64,000 nt of DNA from Streptomyces sp. TS71-3 (GTDB taxonomy: Bacteria > Actinomycetota > Actinomycetes > Streptomycetales > Streptomycetaceae), in NCBI RefSeq assembly GCF_018327685.1, contig NZ_BNEL01000001.1, positions 930,001 through 994,000 of the forward strand, in the 5' to 3' direction. A program made the position numbers and the translations under genes. This document shows, one piece after another, positions 25,634-33,922 of the stretch (the first letter of the stretch is position 1; every line of letters begins with the position of its first letter). Under the pieces are notes generated by a model, which saw only the letters and a program-made list of their open reading frames with translations, was not told the DNA's origin and searched no databases.

Positions 25634-25640
25634 GAGTAGG

Positions 25641-26813
25641 ATGCGGAAGATGACCAGCAAGTCCACCCAGAACCATGCCATTCCGAGTCCGGACGAGATC
25701 GGGCGCGCGCCCAAGGTACTGCTCCACGACCACCTCGACGGCGGCCTGCGGCCGGGCACCGTCGCCGACCTCGCCGAGGCGGCCGGGTACCGGAACCTGC
25801 CCGAGACGGATGCCGGAAGGCTCGGCGAGTGGTTCCGGGCCGCCGCGGACTCCGGCTCGCTGGAGCGGTACCTGGAAACGTTCTCGCACACCGTGGGCGT
25901 GATGCAGTCCGCGCAGGCGCTGCACCGGGTGGCCGCCGAGTGCGCCGAGGACCTGGCGGAGGACGGGGTGGTCTACGCGGAGGTGCGGTACGCCCCGGAG
26001 CAGCACCTTCAGGCGGGCCTCGCGCTCCCCGAGGTCGTCGAGGCGGTCAACGCGGGCTTCCGCGAGGGCGAGCGGCGGGCACGGGAGCGGGGCCGGCGGA
26101 TCCGGGTCGGCGCGCTGCTGACGGCGATGCGGCACGCGGCCCGCGCGCTGGAGATCGCCGAACTGGCCAACCGCTACCGGGACGACGGCGTCGTCGGCTT
26201 CGACATCGCGGGCGCCGAGGCGGGCTACCCGCCCACCCGGCACCTCGACGCCTTCGAGTACCTCAAGCGCGAGAACAACCACTTCACCATCCACGCCGGC
26301 GAGGCCTTCGGCCTGCCGTCCATCTGGCAGGCGCTCCAGTGGTGCGGCGCCGACCGGCTGGGGCACGGGGTGCGCATCATCGACGACATCGAGACCGGCG
26401 ACGGCGGCTCGGTGCGGCTCGGCCGCCTGGCCTCCTACGTCCGCGACAAGCGGATCCCGCTGGAGATGTGCCCGACGTCCAACCTCCAGACCGGCGCGGC
26501 CCCCTCCTATGCCGAGCATCCGATCGGGCTGCTGCGCAAGCTGCACTTCCGCGTCACCGTCAACACCGACAACAGGCTGATGAGCGGCACCACCGTGAGC
26601 CGCGAGTTCGAGCATCTGGTCGGCACGTTCGGATACACGCTCGACGACATCCAGTGGTTCACCGTCAACGCCATGAAGTCGGCTTTCATCCCTTTCGACG
26701 AACGGCTGGCCATGATCAATGACGTCATCAAGCCGGGCTTCGCCGAACTGAAGTCCGACTGGCTGTTCCGCGACGCGGCCTCCACCGGCGCCGCCGCGGG
26801 CTCCCACGGCTGA
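25641..26813 (+). CDS. add: Adenosine deaminase
   Basis: 390 aa. Two ATGs (25641, 25650) are possible; GGAG at 25633-25636 favours the first only weakly. It deaminates adenosine and deoxyadenosine to inosine forms. Zinc and catalytic residues are visible: [10 protein letters not shown] near 28, EVRYAPEQH near 118, [13 protein letters not shown] near 193, [10 protein letters not shown] near 220, LGHGVRIID near 241, [10 protein letters not shown] near 276 and [11 protein letters not shown] near 302. Length and motifs are typical of bacterial Add. It follows a regulon palindrome and supplies inosine for the purine nucleoside phosphorylase at 44 kb. A hairpin overlaps its stop. Confidence 0.95.
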   Translation: MRKMTSKSTQNHAIPSPDEIGRAPKVLLHDHLDGGLRPGTVADLAEAAGYRNLPETDAGRLGEWFRAAADSGSLERYLETFSHTVGVMQSAQALHRVAAECAEDLAEDGVVYAEVRYAPEQHLQAGLALPEVVEAVNAGFREGERRARERGRRIRVGALLTAMRHAARALEIAELANRYRDDGVVGFDIAGAEAGYPPTRHLDAFEYLKRENNHFTIHAGEAFGLPSIWQALQWCGADRLGHGVRIIDDIETGDGGSVRLGRLASYVRDKRIPLEMCPTSNLQTGAAPSYAEHPIGLLRKLHFRVTVNTDNRLMSGTTVSREFEHLVGTFGYTLDDIQWFTVNAMKSAFIPFDERLAMINDVIKPGFAELKSDWLFRDAASTGAAAGSHG

Positions 26814-26827
26814 TCCGGCGGCGCCGG
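26785..26827 (+). terminator. Candidate terminator over the adenosine deaminase stop
   Basis: CCGGCGCCGCCG (26785-26796) pairs perfectly with CGGCGGCGCCGG (26816-26827), giving a 12-bp stem with a 19-nt loop spanning the TGA. There is no U-run. Confidence 0.55.
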
Positions 26828-26957
26828 GGCGGGTGGCAGGCGCTCGGTGGTGTGCACAAAAAAGGGAAATAGCCGGTCGTTTCGGTGATTGCGGACTTCG
26901 GTGGGTCCGGATACGTTCGGGGACCGCTCAAGCCCCCGTCGAAGGACGCACCTGACC

Positions 26958-27332
26958 ATGAAGCAGTCCACCGTCAAGACTCTCGGCGTCGCCGCGCTCG
27001 GCGCGTTCCTCGCCGCCGCGGGAGCCGGCGCGGCGCAGGCGGCCGCACCCGCTGCGCGGGAGGTCCCTCAGCCCGCGACCTCGGGGGCACGTGAGGTGCC
27101 CCCACCGGACCCGGCGCTGTCGCTCCGCTCGCTGACCCAGAGGGTGCCACGTGCCCAGAACGCCCTCGGGAACACTCTGAGGCCGACCACCCAGATCGCG
27201 ACGAACGCGCTGGAGGGTACCGGCCCGGTTCGTCAGGCGGGTCAGTTGGTCGGCGGTCTGCCCGCTGACCAACTGAACAAGGCGGCGGCGCTCGGTGCGC
27301 TACCGACCCGCGCGCTCCCGCTCGGCCGCTGA
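26958..27332 (+). CDS. Small secreted protein of unknown function
   Basis: 124 aa. The ATG is chosen because it directly starts a signal peptide: KQSTVK, a hydrophobic stretch (LGVAALGAFLAAAGAGA) and a likely cleavage at AQA-AA. The mature part is Pro/Ala/Leu-rich with LTQRVPRAQNALGNTLRP and GQLVGGLPADQLNKAAALGALP, and no Cys. Similar short secreted proteins occur in many streptomycetes, but I recognise no function. GAAGGA lies ~11 nt upstream. It is followed by a strong bidirectional terminator. Confidence 0.8.
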   Translation: MKQSTVKTLGVAALGAFLAAAGAGAAQAAAPAAREVPQPATSGAREVPPPDPALSLRSLTQRVPRAQNALGNTLRPTTQIATNALEGTGPVRQAGQLVGGLPADQLNKAAALGALPTRALPLGR

Positions 27333-27363
27333 CGGGCGCGTGGCGCACCCGCCCGACCGCGAA

Positions 27364-27413
27364 CGGCGGGGTGCCGGGAGCCTCTCCTGCGAGGACGGCC
27401 CGGCACCCCGCCG
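27364..27413. terminator. Bidirectional terminator between convergent genes
   Basis: CGGCGGGGTGCCGGG (27364-27378) and CCCGGCACCCCGCCG (27399-27413) are perfect 15-bp complements with a 20-nt loop. They lie exactly between the stop of the secreted protein and the stop of the PspC gene. Confidence 0.85.
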
Positions 27414-27420
27414 CGGCGGT

Positions 27421-27645
27421 TCACCAGGCGCGGCCCGCCTGGTAGTGGCTCTCCCGGCGGATGGCGCCCTCGTCGGGCAGCAGGATCCACAGGGCGAGGT
27501 AGAGCAGGCACTGCGGTCCCGGCAGCAGGCAGGACAGCAGGAAGAGGATGCGCATGGTGCGCGCGGAGGTGCCGAAGCGCTGTGCCAGCGCCGCGCACAC
27601 CCCGCCGATCATCCGTCCGTGAGTGGGGCGGGCCAGGGCGGTCAT
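27421..27645 (-). CDS. PspC-domain small membrane protein
   Basis: 74 aa. Nearly the entire protein is one PspC domain (PF04024): RMIGGVCAALAQRFGTSARTMRILFLLSCLLPG, then YLALWILLPDE. A hydrophobic segment at residues ~30-57 should anchor it in the membrane. Short PspC proteins are linked to envelope-stress responses. It lies alone, convergent with the secreted protein and about 100 bp before the VanZ-family gene on the same strand. Confidence 0.85.
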   Translation of the reverse strand: MTALARPTHGRMIGGVCAALAQRFGTSARTMRILFLLSCLLPGPQCLLYLALWILLPDEGAIRRESHYQAGRAW

Positions 27646-27744
27646 CAGGGGCTCCTTCGCGGTGGGTCGTGCGGTTCGGGCGGCCCCGTCGGCCGCCCCC
27701 CGTTGACATCCACGCTACGGTCCTTGCCCTGCCGAACCGTCGGT

Positions 27745-28419
27745 CTACGGGGCTATCCGCACCCTGGCAATCGTCGGGGTCGTCCCCTGAGACGCGTCCT
27801 CGGGAGAACCCCCGGTGAGGCCGCCGGCGGGGCCTGCCGAGAGGCCGGAGAAGGGTTCCGGGAGACCGTCCGGGAAGGCGTCCGGACGGCCGTCCGCGCC
27901 GTCCTCGGAAAGACCGCGGCGGCAGGACCGCGGTCCCCGGATGCCTGCCCTGCGGCGCAGCCGCGCCCTGGCGGCGGGAACCACGGCGAGGTGCAGCAGC
28001 GCCACGCCGAGCGGGTTGAGCAGCAGCGCGTCGACGTCGACGACCTGGCCGGGCACCCCGGTCTGGAGCAGTTCGATCGCGATGGAGAGCAGGGTGGCCG
28101 CGGTGACCGTGCGGACCAGGGAGCCGAGCGGGGAGGCGGTCAGCCGGCCGCCCGTCAGCGGCAGCAGCACTCCGAGCGGGGCGAGCAGCAGCATGCCGGA
28201 GCCTATGCGCCGGACGGCCTCCCCGGGGCCGAGCGCCAGGTCCGCCCTGATCCCGGCGAGCAGGTGCAGGTTGGCGGGGCTCACCCAAGGCACGTCCAGC
28301 GGCCGCAGCGTGATCCAGGAGACGAACAGGAGATGCGCGGCGAGGAGGATGGCTCCTGCCGCGCGGTAGCGGATCGGTATGGTGCCGCCGCGGGACGGTT
28401 GACGCTGCACGTAGCGCAA
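27745..28419 (-). CDS. VanZ-family membrane protein
   Basis: 224 aa from TTG 28419, which has GAGAG six nt upstream; GTG 28410 is an alternative. Four or five hydrophobic helices at residues ~15-145 hold the VanZ-family pattern (HLLFVSWITLRPLD, NLHLLAGIR, NPLGVALLHL and a SIAIELLQTG segment). The Pro/Gly/Asp-rich C-terminal ~70 residues are hydrophilic. VanZ gives low-level teicoplanin resistance in enterococci; most actinomycete homologues have no assigned role. It lies downstream of the afsQ genes in the same orientation. Confidence 0.8.
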   Translation of the reverse strand: MRYVQRQPSRGGTIPIRYRAAGAILLAAHLLFVSWITLRPLDVPWVSPANLHLLAGIRADLALGPGEAVRRIGSGMLLLAPLGVLLPLTGGRLTASPLGSLVRTVTAATLLSIAIELLQTGVPGQVVDVDALLLNPLGVALLHLAVVPAARARLRRRAGIRGPRSCRRGLSEDGADGRPDAFPDGLPEPFSGLSAGPAGGLTGGSPEDASQGTTPTIARVRIAP

Positions 28420-28484
28420 GACGCGCTCTCGGCCGCCGATGGTTCCGCGTGCACCCCGGTGCCCCACTGCGCGTGCCGCGCCCC

Positions 28485-28594
28485 CTTCCGGGTGGGCTTC
28501 GCGTGGGGGTGCGCCCTGGCCCCCTCCGGGGTGGGGCTTCGCGCGCTGCGGCCCGGCCCACCTCAGGGGTGGGGCCTTGCGTGGGGCTGCGCCC
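28485..28594. repeat. Three degenerate ~37-bp units between vanZ-like gene and afsQ3
   Basis: Three imperfect units share TCCGGGGTGGGGCTTCGCG followed by a TGGGGxTGCGCCC-type block (beginning near 28485, 28523 and 28561). They fill the gap and have no coding potential. They may act as a transcription barrier after afsQ3. Confidence 0.7.
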
Positions 28595-28648
28595 CCGCGC
28601 CCCTGGCCGGGCCGGGGTGACCCGGAAGTCTGCGCCCCGTAGGGCGCG

Positions 28649-29296
28649 TCAGCGGCCCGGAGCCGGTGTCGAGGGCGGCGTCGTGGCGCCGGGGCGTGAG
28701 CGGACCTCCGGCGTGCACGTGTACCGCTTGACGGGGGCGCGGCCGGGCCCGCCGAGGAAGACGGTTCCGTCGTCCGCCGCCGCCGCGGAGTTCGCCAGGG
28801 TGCACACGATCTGGGCCAGCGCGTACGACGTCAGCTCGTCGGGCGGCGTGCCGAGCCGCAGCGCCGCGCCGGGGTCGCCCTTGCGGCCGCCGGTGACGGC
28901 CGTCCCGCCCCGGACGTCCGTCGTGTAGCCGGCCTGCCGCTCCGGGGTCGGCGGCCGCTTCGCCAGCTCGCCGAGGAGTGCCTGCGCCACCCGTACCCGG
29001 TCGTCGGCCACCGCCGAAGGGATCCGCACGCTGCGGTCCACCGTCACGAGCTGCGAGCTGCACACCAGGAAGACCTGGACGGGGATGCCCTGCGCGCTCT
29101 CCGCCGTCATGCCCTGCCCCGACACCGAGCACGGCGCCCGGGACGGCGCGGGGCCGAAGTCCGTGGGCACCTCGGTGGCCCGGATGCCGCAGCCGGTCAG
29201 CAGCGCGAGCAGCGCCAGCGTGCCCACCGCGACCCGGCCGCAGTGCCTGTGGATGCGCGTCAGGCCGTGCAGCCGGCCGGTGCGGCCCGCCCTCAT
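28649..29296 (-). CDS. afsQ3: AfsQ3-like lipoprotein (GerMN-type)
   Basis: 215 aa. The ATG overlaps the stop of the kinase gene (ATGA). A signal peptide with lipobox LLTGC (Cys near 36) predicts an outer-surface lipoprotein. The body contains a GerM-like region (VQVFLVCSSQLVTVDRSV ... VAQALLGELAKRPPTPERQAGYTT ... YALAQIVCTLANSAA). In S. coelicolor the homologous gene is co-transcribed with afsQ1-afsQ2, and such lipoproteins (compare CseA) are thought to tune signal sensing by the partner kinase. Operon position supports this. Confidence 0.85.
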   Translation of the reverse strand: MRAGRTGRLHGLTRIHRHCGRVAVGTLALLALLTGCGIRATEVPTDFGPAPSRAPCSVSGQGMTAESAQGIPVQVFLVCSSQLVTVDRSVRIPSAVADDRVRVAQALLGELAKRPPTPERQAGYTTDVRGGTAVTGGRKGDPGAALRLGTPPDELTSYALAQIVCTLANSAAAADDGTVFLGGPGRAPVKRYTCTPEVRSRPGATTPPSTPAPGR

Positions 29297-31131
29297 CGGC
29301 TGCCCCCTTCGGTGTCCCCCCGTGCCGGGTCCGGCGCGCCGGACCCGCCTTGCTCCGCGGGGCCGGCGCCACCGCCGCCGTCGCGTTCGCCTGTGCCCTC
29401 GCCGGGCCCGTGCTCCCCGCCGCTGTCCCGCGCGCCCTCCGGAGCCTCCGGCGTGATCGTGTAGCGCGGCAGGCGCAGGGTGAAGACGGCGCCGCCCTCG
29501 GGGGTGTTGCGCGCCGTGATCCCGCCGCCGTGGATGTGCGCGTTCTCCAGGGCGATGGACAGGCCGAGCCCGCTGCCGTCCGAGCGCGGCCGGGAGGCGC
29601 TGGCCTTGTAGAACCGGTCGAAGACGTGCGGCAGGACCTCCTCCGGGATGCCGGGCCCGTGGTCGCGCACCGCGATGACGACGTCCTCCGCGCTGCGCGC
29701 GTGCCCCGTGCCGTCCTCGTCGCCGCCGCGGGAGATCGCGGCGTCCCGCCGCTCGCCGCCGTACCGCCCGGCGTCCCCGGGGCGCTCGCCGGCCGGGCAC
29801 CGCTCGGTGCGCACCGAGACCCGCACCGGGGACCCGCCGTGCTTGAGGGCGTTGCCGATCAGGTTGGCGAGGATCACGTCGAGGCGGCGCGGGTCGAGCC
29901 GGGCGACGACGCCGCGCTCCGCGTCCAGCTCGACGGCGTCCAGCCACGCGCGGGCGTCGATGCAGGCGGTGATCTGGTCGGCGATGTCGACGTCGTCCAG
30001 CACCAGACGGGCGGTGCCCGCGTCGAAGCGGGTGACCTCCATCAGGTTCTCCACGAGGTTGTTCAGCCGCCGGGTCTCGCTGACGACCAGCCGGACCGCC
30101 GGCTCGATCATCGGGTCGATGCCGCCGCTCTCGGCGTCCAGCTCCTCCTCCAGCACCTCCGTGACGGCGGTGATCGCGGTCAGCGGGGTGCGCAGCTCGT
30201 GGGACATGTCGGCGACGAAGCGGCGCGAGGCCTCGTCCCGCGCGCTCATGTCCGCGACGCGCTTCTCCAGGGCCTCGGCGGTGCTGTTGAACGTCCGCGA
30301 CAGCTCCGCCAGCTCGTCGGTGCCGGACACCCGCAGCCGGGTGTCGAGCTTGCCCTCGCCGAGGTGGCGGGCGGCGACCCCGAGCCGGTGCACGGGCTTG
30401 AGCACGGTCGTCGCGGCGGCCTGCGCGAGCAGCGCGGCGACGACCAGCGCGAGGGCGGTGGCGATCCCCAGCGACCAGGCCAGCGAGTCGAGGTCCTTGG
30501 CCTCCGGCTCCAGGGACTTGAACGCGTACCCGGTGGGCCCGCCGCCGATCACCTTGGCGCCGCCGACCAGGTACGGGGTGTCGTGCAGCACGATCCGCTG
30601 CCAGTACATGTGGTACGGGTACGAGTTGTGCGAGCCGAGCGCCTGCTGCTGGTTCACGGCGTCGCGCAGCGACTTGGGCACGTCCCGGAGCGTGAAGCCG
30701 TCCAGGTCGGAGTCGCCCACGAGCTGCCGGCCGCGGTCGTCCTCGCCGACCAGCAGCACGCTGAAGTGCTGGTTCGTGTCGGCCATCAGGCCCGCGGTGT
30801 GCTGGAGCTCGTCCTGCGTCGCGTCGGGCCGCAGGACGGCGGCGCGGGTCTGCATCTCCTGCTGGAAATCGCTGAGCGCGGCGTCCTGGGTGCGGGTGAG
30901 CACCGCCTCGCGGTTCAGCCAGTACGCGATGCCGGACGCCGAGACCGCGGCGGTGAGCGCCACCAGGCCGAAGACGACGACGAGCCGCAGCCGCAGGCTG
31001 GTGCTGCGGCGCCGCGTGCGGCGGGAACGGAAGGCACGGAACCCCTTCCGCCGCCGTGTGTCGTCCCGGTCCCTGGGAGAGTCCTGCCCGGCCTCGCCGG
31101 CGGCCGGGGCCCGGTCGTGCAGATCGGTCAC
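29293..31131 (-). CDS. afsQ2: Sensor histidine kinase AfsQ2
   Basis: 612 aa, GTG start overlapping the AfsQ1 stop (GTGA). A basic N-terminus precedes TM1 (~residues 49-72, VVVFGLVALTAAVSASGIAY). A ~120-residue extracytoplasmic sensor follows, then TM2 (~200-222). HAMP leads to HisKA with phospho-acceptor His in RFVADMSHELRTPLTA (~300). The ATPase has N box NLIGNALKHGG, G1 VRDHGPGIPEEV, F box VFDRFYK and G2 GSGLGLSIAL. A Gly/Arg-rich linker of ~45 residues splits the ATPase between N and G1, and the C-terminal ~60 residues are Gly/Glu-rich. In S. coelicolor AfsQ1/Q2 respond to glutamate as nitrogen source and influence antibiotic production. Confidence 0.94.
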   Translation of the reverse strand: MTDLHDRAPAAGEAGQDSPRDRDDTRRRKGFRAFRSRRTRRRSTSLRLRLVVVFGLVALTAAVSASGIAYWLNREAVLTRTQDAALSDFQQEMQTRAAVLRPDATQDELQHTAGLMADTNQHFSVLLVGEDDRGRQLVGDSDLDGFTLRDVPKSLRDAVNQQQALGSHNSYPYHMYWQRIVLHDTPYLVGGAKVIGGGPTGYAFKSLEPEAKDLDSLAWSLGIATALALVVAALLAQAAATTVLKPVHRLGVAARHLGEGKLDTRLRVSGTDELAELSRTFNSTAEALEKRVADMSARDEASRRFVADMSHELRTPLTAITAVTEVLEEELDAESGGIDPMIEPAVRLVVSETRRLNNLVENLMEVTRFDAGTARLVLDDVDIADQITACIDARAWLDAVELDAERGVVARLDPRRLDVILANLIGNALKHGGSPVRVSVRTERCPAGERPGDAGRYGGERRDAAISRGGDEDGTGHARSAEDVVIAVRDHGPGIPEEVLPHVFDRFYKASASRPRSDGSGLGLSIALENAHIHGGGITARNTPEGGAVFTLRLPRYTITPEAPEGARDSGGEHGPGEGTGERDGGGGAGPAEQGGSGAPDPARGDTEGGSR

Positions 31132-31805
31132 TGAGGCGTGTCCAGCCGGTAGCCGACGCCGCGGACCGTGCGGATCAGGGTGGGCGAGGACGGTACGTCC
31201 TCCACCTTGGCGCGCAGCCGCTGCACGCAGGCGTCGACCAGGCGCGAGTCGCCCAGGTAGTCGTGCTCCCAGACAAGCCGCAGCAACTGCTGGCGGGAGA
31301 GCGCCTGGCCGGGCCGGCGGCTCAGCTCCAGCAGCAGGCGCAGCTCGGTCGGGGTGAGCTGGAGGTCCTCGCCGTTCTTGGTGACCGTCATCGCGGCACG
31401 GTCGATGACGAGGCTCCCGAACGTCGCCGAGTCGTTCGCCTCCCGCTCGCCGCGCCGCAGCACCGCCCGGATCCGGGCGTCGAGCACCCGGCCCTGCACC
31501 GGCTTGACGACGTAGTCGTCGGCGCCCGACTCCAGGCCCACGACGACGTCGATGTCGTCGCTGCGGGCCGTCAGCAGGATGATCGGGAGCTGGTCGGTGC
31601 GCCGGATGCGCCGGCACACCTCGAAGCCGTCGATCCCGGGCAGCATCACGTCCAGCACGATGAGATCCGGCCGCTGCTCGCGCAGCAGGTTCAGGCCGTC
31701 CTCGCCGGTGGCAGCGGTGGCCACACGGTGTCCCTGGCGCGTCAGCGACAGCTCCAGGGCCGTGCGGATGGCGTCGTCATCCTCGATCAGCAACAGGGAA
31801 GGCAC
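31128..31805 (-). CDS. afsQ1: Response regulator AfsQ1
   Basis: 225 aa from GTG 31805, equal to the known AfsQ1 length; an ATG nine bases upstream is the alternative. OmpR/PhoB family. The receiver has the acidic pocket LLIEDDDAIR, phospho-acceptor in LIVLDVMLPGIDG (~Asp52), Thr in ILLTARS and Lys in YVVKPVQ. A winged-helix DNA-binding domain begins near residue 130 (LQLTPTELRLLLELSRRPGQ, RLVDACVQRLRAKVED, IRTVRGVGYRL). It is divergent from sigQ with a site for itself in between. No clear ribosome site precedes the start, so translation may be leaderless or weak. Confidence 0.95.
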   Translation of the reverse strand: MPSLLLIEDDDAIRTALELSLTRQGHRVATAATGEDGLNLLREQRPDLIVLDVMLPGIDGFEVCRRIRRTDQLPIILLTARSDDIDVVVGLESGADDYVVKPVQGRVLDARIRAVLRRGEREANDSATFGSLVIDRAAMTVTKNGEDLQLTPTELRLLLELSRRPGQALSRQQLLRLVWEHDYLGDSRLVDACVQRLRAKVEDVPSSPTLIRTVRGVGYRLDTPQ

Positions 31806-32093
31806 AGGCGTCATTCTGACGTATAGGGCCCCGGCGTTTCGACTGTTGTCCCACTCCCACCCACGACCCACCCATGAAACGTCTCTCACACGTCTCTCAC
31901 CTGCGGGAACGCGACCGCCCGGGGCGTTCACAAGATCCGCGCGGAGGAGCCGGATCGGTCAGTTATGCGGTCTTTTGGCGCTTGAATGAAGGTTAGTTAG
32001 CGAACATAGTCATACATCCAACTATTTCCCTTTCATACCCTTTAATCCCGCATATCGGCTGTCCTCGGAAGTCCGTGTCATCCACCCTCGCCT

Positions 32094-32109
32094 GTGACAG
32101 GCCTGTGAC
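32094..32109 (+). promoter_or_regulatory. AfsQ1 binding site upstream of sigQ
   Basis: GTGAC-AGGCCT-GTGAC fits the published AfsQ1 consensus GTnAC-n6-GTnAC exactly. It lies 85 nt before the sigQ start in the 388-bp sigQ-afsQ1 gap. A second direct repeat, CGTCTCTCACA/CGTCTCTCACC near 31879-31902, is closer to afsQ1 but does not match the consensus. The rest of the gap (31950-32050) is unusually A/T-rich for this genome. Confidence 0.8.
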
Positions 32110-32193
32110 AGTCGGCGGACACCGCCATGAAGTGGCACAGGCAGTCTTTTGGACATCGCAAGAGACCGGAACTCCACCGACGGGGGGCGCGAG

Positions 32194-32985
32194 ATGAACA
32201 CGCTGCACAGCACCGCCACGAGCGCGGTCGTGACGCGTTTGCACGATGCAGTGCCGCGGCCCGGCGGAAAGCACGAGAAGTCCGGTGCCGTGGGCGGGCG
32301 GGGGTGCGCTCGCGGCGCCGGGCGTCAGCACACCGGGTGCATGACGGTGGTTGACGCGTACGAGAACAGGGCCCCCATGGCGGCCCAGGTCCAGGAAGCG
32401 GCCGCGTACGGGCAGGACGCGGGGGAGCGGAGCCCCGACGCGGGGACCTCCACGGCCTCGGACGCCGAGGCGGCGTTCACCGCCTACGTCCAGGAGCGCC
32501 GTGCCTCCCTGTACGCGACCGCCTACCACCTGACCGGTGACCGCTTCGAGGCCGAGGACCTGTTGCAGAGCGCGCTGTTCTCGACGTACAGGGCCTGGGA
32601 CAGGATCAGCGACAAGGCCGCGGTCGGCGGCTACCTGCGCCGCACCATGACCAACCTGCACATCAGCGCCTGGCGGCGGCGCAAGCTCAACGAGTACCCG
32701 ACCGAGGAGCTGCCCGAGACCCCGGGCGACACGGACGCGATGCGCGGCACGGAACTGCGCGCGGTGCTCTGGCAGGCGCTGGCGCGGCTGCCCGAACTCC
32801 AGCGCACCATGCTGGTCCTGCGCTACTACGAGGGCCGTACGGACCCGGAGATCGCGGACATCCTCGGCATCAGCGTCGGCACGGTGAAGTCCAGCATCTG
32901 GCGGTCGCTGCGCCGCCTCCGCGAGGACGAGGTCCTGAGCTTCGGCCGGGACCAGGAGGAGTCCTTCGGCGAGCTGGTCGCCTGA
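32194..32985 (+). CDS. sigQ: ECF sigma factor SigQ
   Basis: 263 aa from ATG 32194 (MNTLHSTATSAVV). The first ~95 residues are a variable, Gly/Ala-rich extension. Sigma region 2 spans about residues 105-165 (YATAYHLTGDRFEAEDLLQSALFSTYRAWDRI). Region 4 spans about 200-250 (LPELQRTMLVLRYYEGRTDPEIADILGISVGTVKSSIWRSLRRLR). It is close to SigE-type factors. It is divergent from afsQ1, and its promoter region carries an AfsQ1 site. In S. coelicolor sigQ is an AfsQ1 target and restrains antibiotic production. A bidirectional hairpin follows at 33077. Confidence 0.93.
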   Translation: MNTLHSTATSAVVTRLHDAVPRPGGKHEKSGAVGGRGCARGAGRQHTGCMTVVDAYENRAPMAAQVQEAAAYGQDAGERSPDAGTSTASDAEAAFTAYVQERRASLYATAYHLTGDRFEAEDLLQSALFSTYRAWDRISDKAAVGGYLRRTMTNLHISAWRRRKLNEYPTEELPETPGDTDAMRGTELRAVLWQALARLPELQRTMLVLRYYEGRTDPEIADILGISVGTVKSSIWRSLRRLREDEVLSFGRDQEESFGELVA

Positions 32986-33076
32986 GGGCCCGCGGGGGAG
33001 CGGCGGGACCGCACGGGAAGTCCCCGGGGTTCATCGGAACCACGGGGCAGCGGGGGAAGGCAACACCAGGGGGAAG

Positions 33077-33115
33077 CGCGGGACCGGAGGGCCGGGGGGG
33101 CCGTCCGGTCCCGCG
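33077..33115. terminator. Bidirectional terminator between sigQ and the uridine kinase-like gene
   Basis: CGCGGGACCGGA (33077-33088) and TCCGGTCCCGCG (33104-33115) form a perfect 12-bp stem with a 15-nt G-rich loop between the two convergent stops. Confidence 0.8.
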
Positions 33116-33140
33116 TGCTGTCAGGGGGCTGCCGGCTCGC

Positions 33141-33773
33141 CTACGCCGACGCCGTCCGCACGTCACCGTCCGCCGCCGCGGCCGTCAGCCGGGCCACGGC
33201 CTCCGTGGTGCCGCACGGGTGGGCGCCCAGGGCCGTCTGGCGGGTCACGATGGAGCGCTCGGCGCGCATCAGCCGCCAGCCGCGGCGCAGCAGGAACGCC
33301 GTGGACTTCCGGCCCTCCCTGAGGTCCCGCAGCAGCCGGCGCCGGAACGTGGTCGACGGCCGGCCGCGCAGGCAGAGCGCGTCGGCGAGCACCCCGAGTT
33401 CACGGCACGCGTCCAGGACCTCCGCCGCGAACACGCCCTCCGCGACGAACAGCGGGGCGCCCGCGAGGTCGAGCGTCCTCGTCCCCACCCGGGCGCTGCT
33501 CGCGATGTCGTACACCGGCAGCCGGGTGCGCCCGGTGCGGCACAGCTCCTCGACCGCGGCGACGGCCACCCGGGCGTCCCAGGACGCGGGCGAGTCCCAG
33601 TCGACGTCCGGCGAGCCCGGCACCTGCGGCAGCGTCGGGTCGTGCCCCTCCTTGTAGAAGTCGTCGAGGCAGAGCACGGGCAGGCCGCTCCGCGCGGCGA
33701 GCGATGACTTTCCTGAGCCCGAAGGGCCGCACAGCAGCACGACCCGGGCGGGTATCGGGGGATTCGGGGTCAC
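33141..33773 (-). CDS. Uridine kinase-like P-loop protein
   Basis: 210 aa from GTG 33773 (upstream in-frame starts have poor codon usage). P-loop LCGPSGSGKSSLA at residues ~14-26, then LDDFYKEGHDPTLPQ and DVDWDSPASWD (substrate side), and VAEGVFAAEVLD. This is the uridine-kinase/phosphoribulokinase-like family that phosphorylates nucleosides at 5'. Placement next to the nucleoside regulon is suggestive, but no regulon palindrome precedes it. The C-terminal part (RRRLLRDLREGRKSTAFLLRRG) matches streptomycete homologues annotated as ATP-binding or uridine kinase. Confidence 0.78.
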   Translation of the reverse strand: MTPNPPIPARVVLLCGPSGSGKSSLAARSGLPVLCLDDFYKEGHDPTLPQVPGSPDVDWDSPASWDARVAVAAVEELCRTGRTRLPVYDIASSARVGTRTLDLAGAPLFVAEGVFAAEVLDACRELGVLADALCLRGRPSTTFRRRLLRDLREGRKSTAFLLRRGWRLMRAERSIVTRQTALGAHPCGTTEAVARLTAAAADGDVRTASA

Positions 33774-33922
33774 GAGAGTCCAGTGTGCGCCATGAAGGCC
33801 GCCAGGCCGAACCCGCGCGCCGTGCCCGGGTGGTGTCATCGCGCGGTGCACCGGGGCGACGGCGGGCGCGGCGTTCGTCCGGGGCGCCCCCGGGCGGGCC
33901 GGGGGCGCCGGGGCGTCGGGGG

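Noticed and set aside
31879..31902. Second AfsQ1 site near afsQ1
   Set aside because: The direct repeat reads GTGAG-N6-GTGAG on the minus strand and misses the final C of the consensus.
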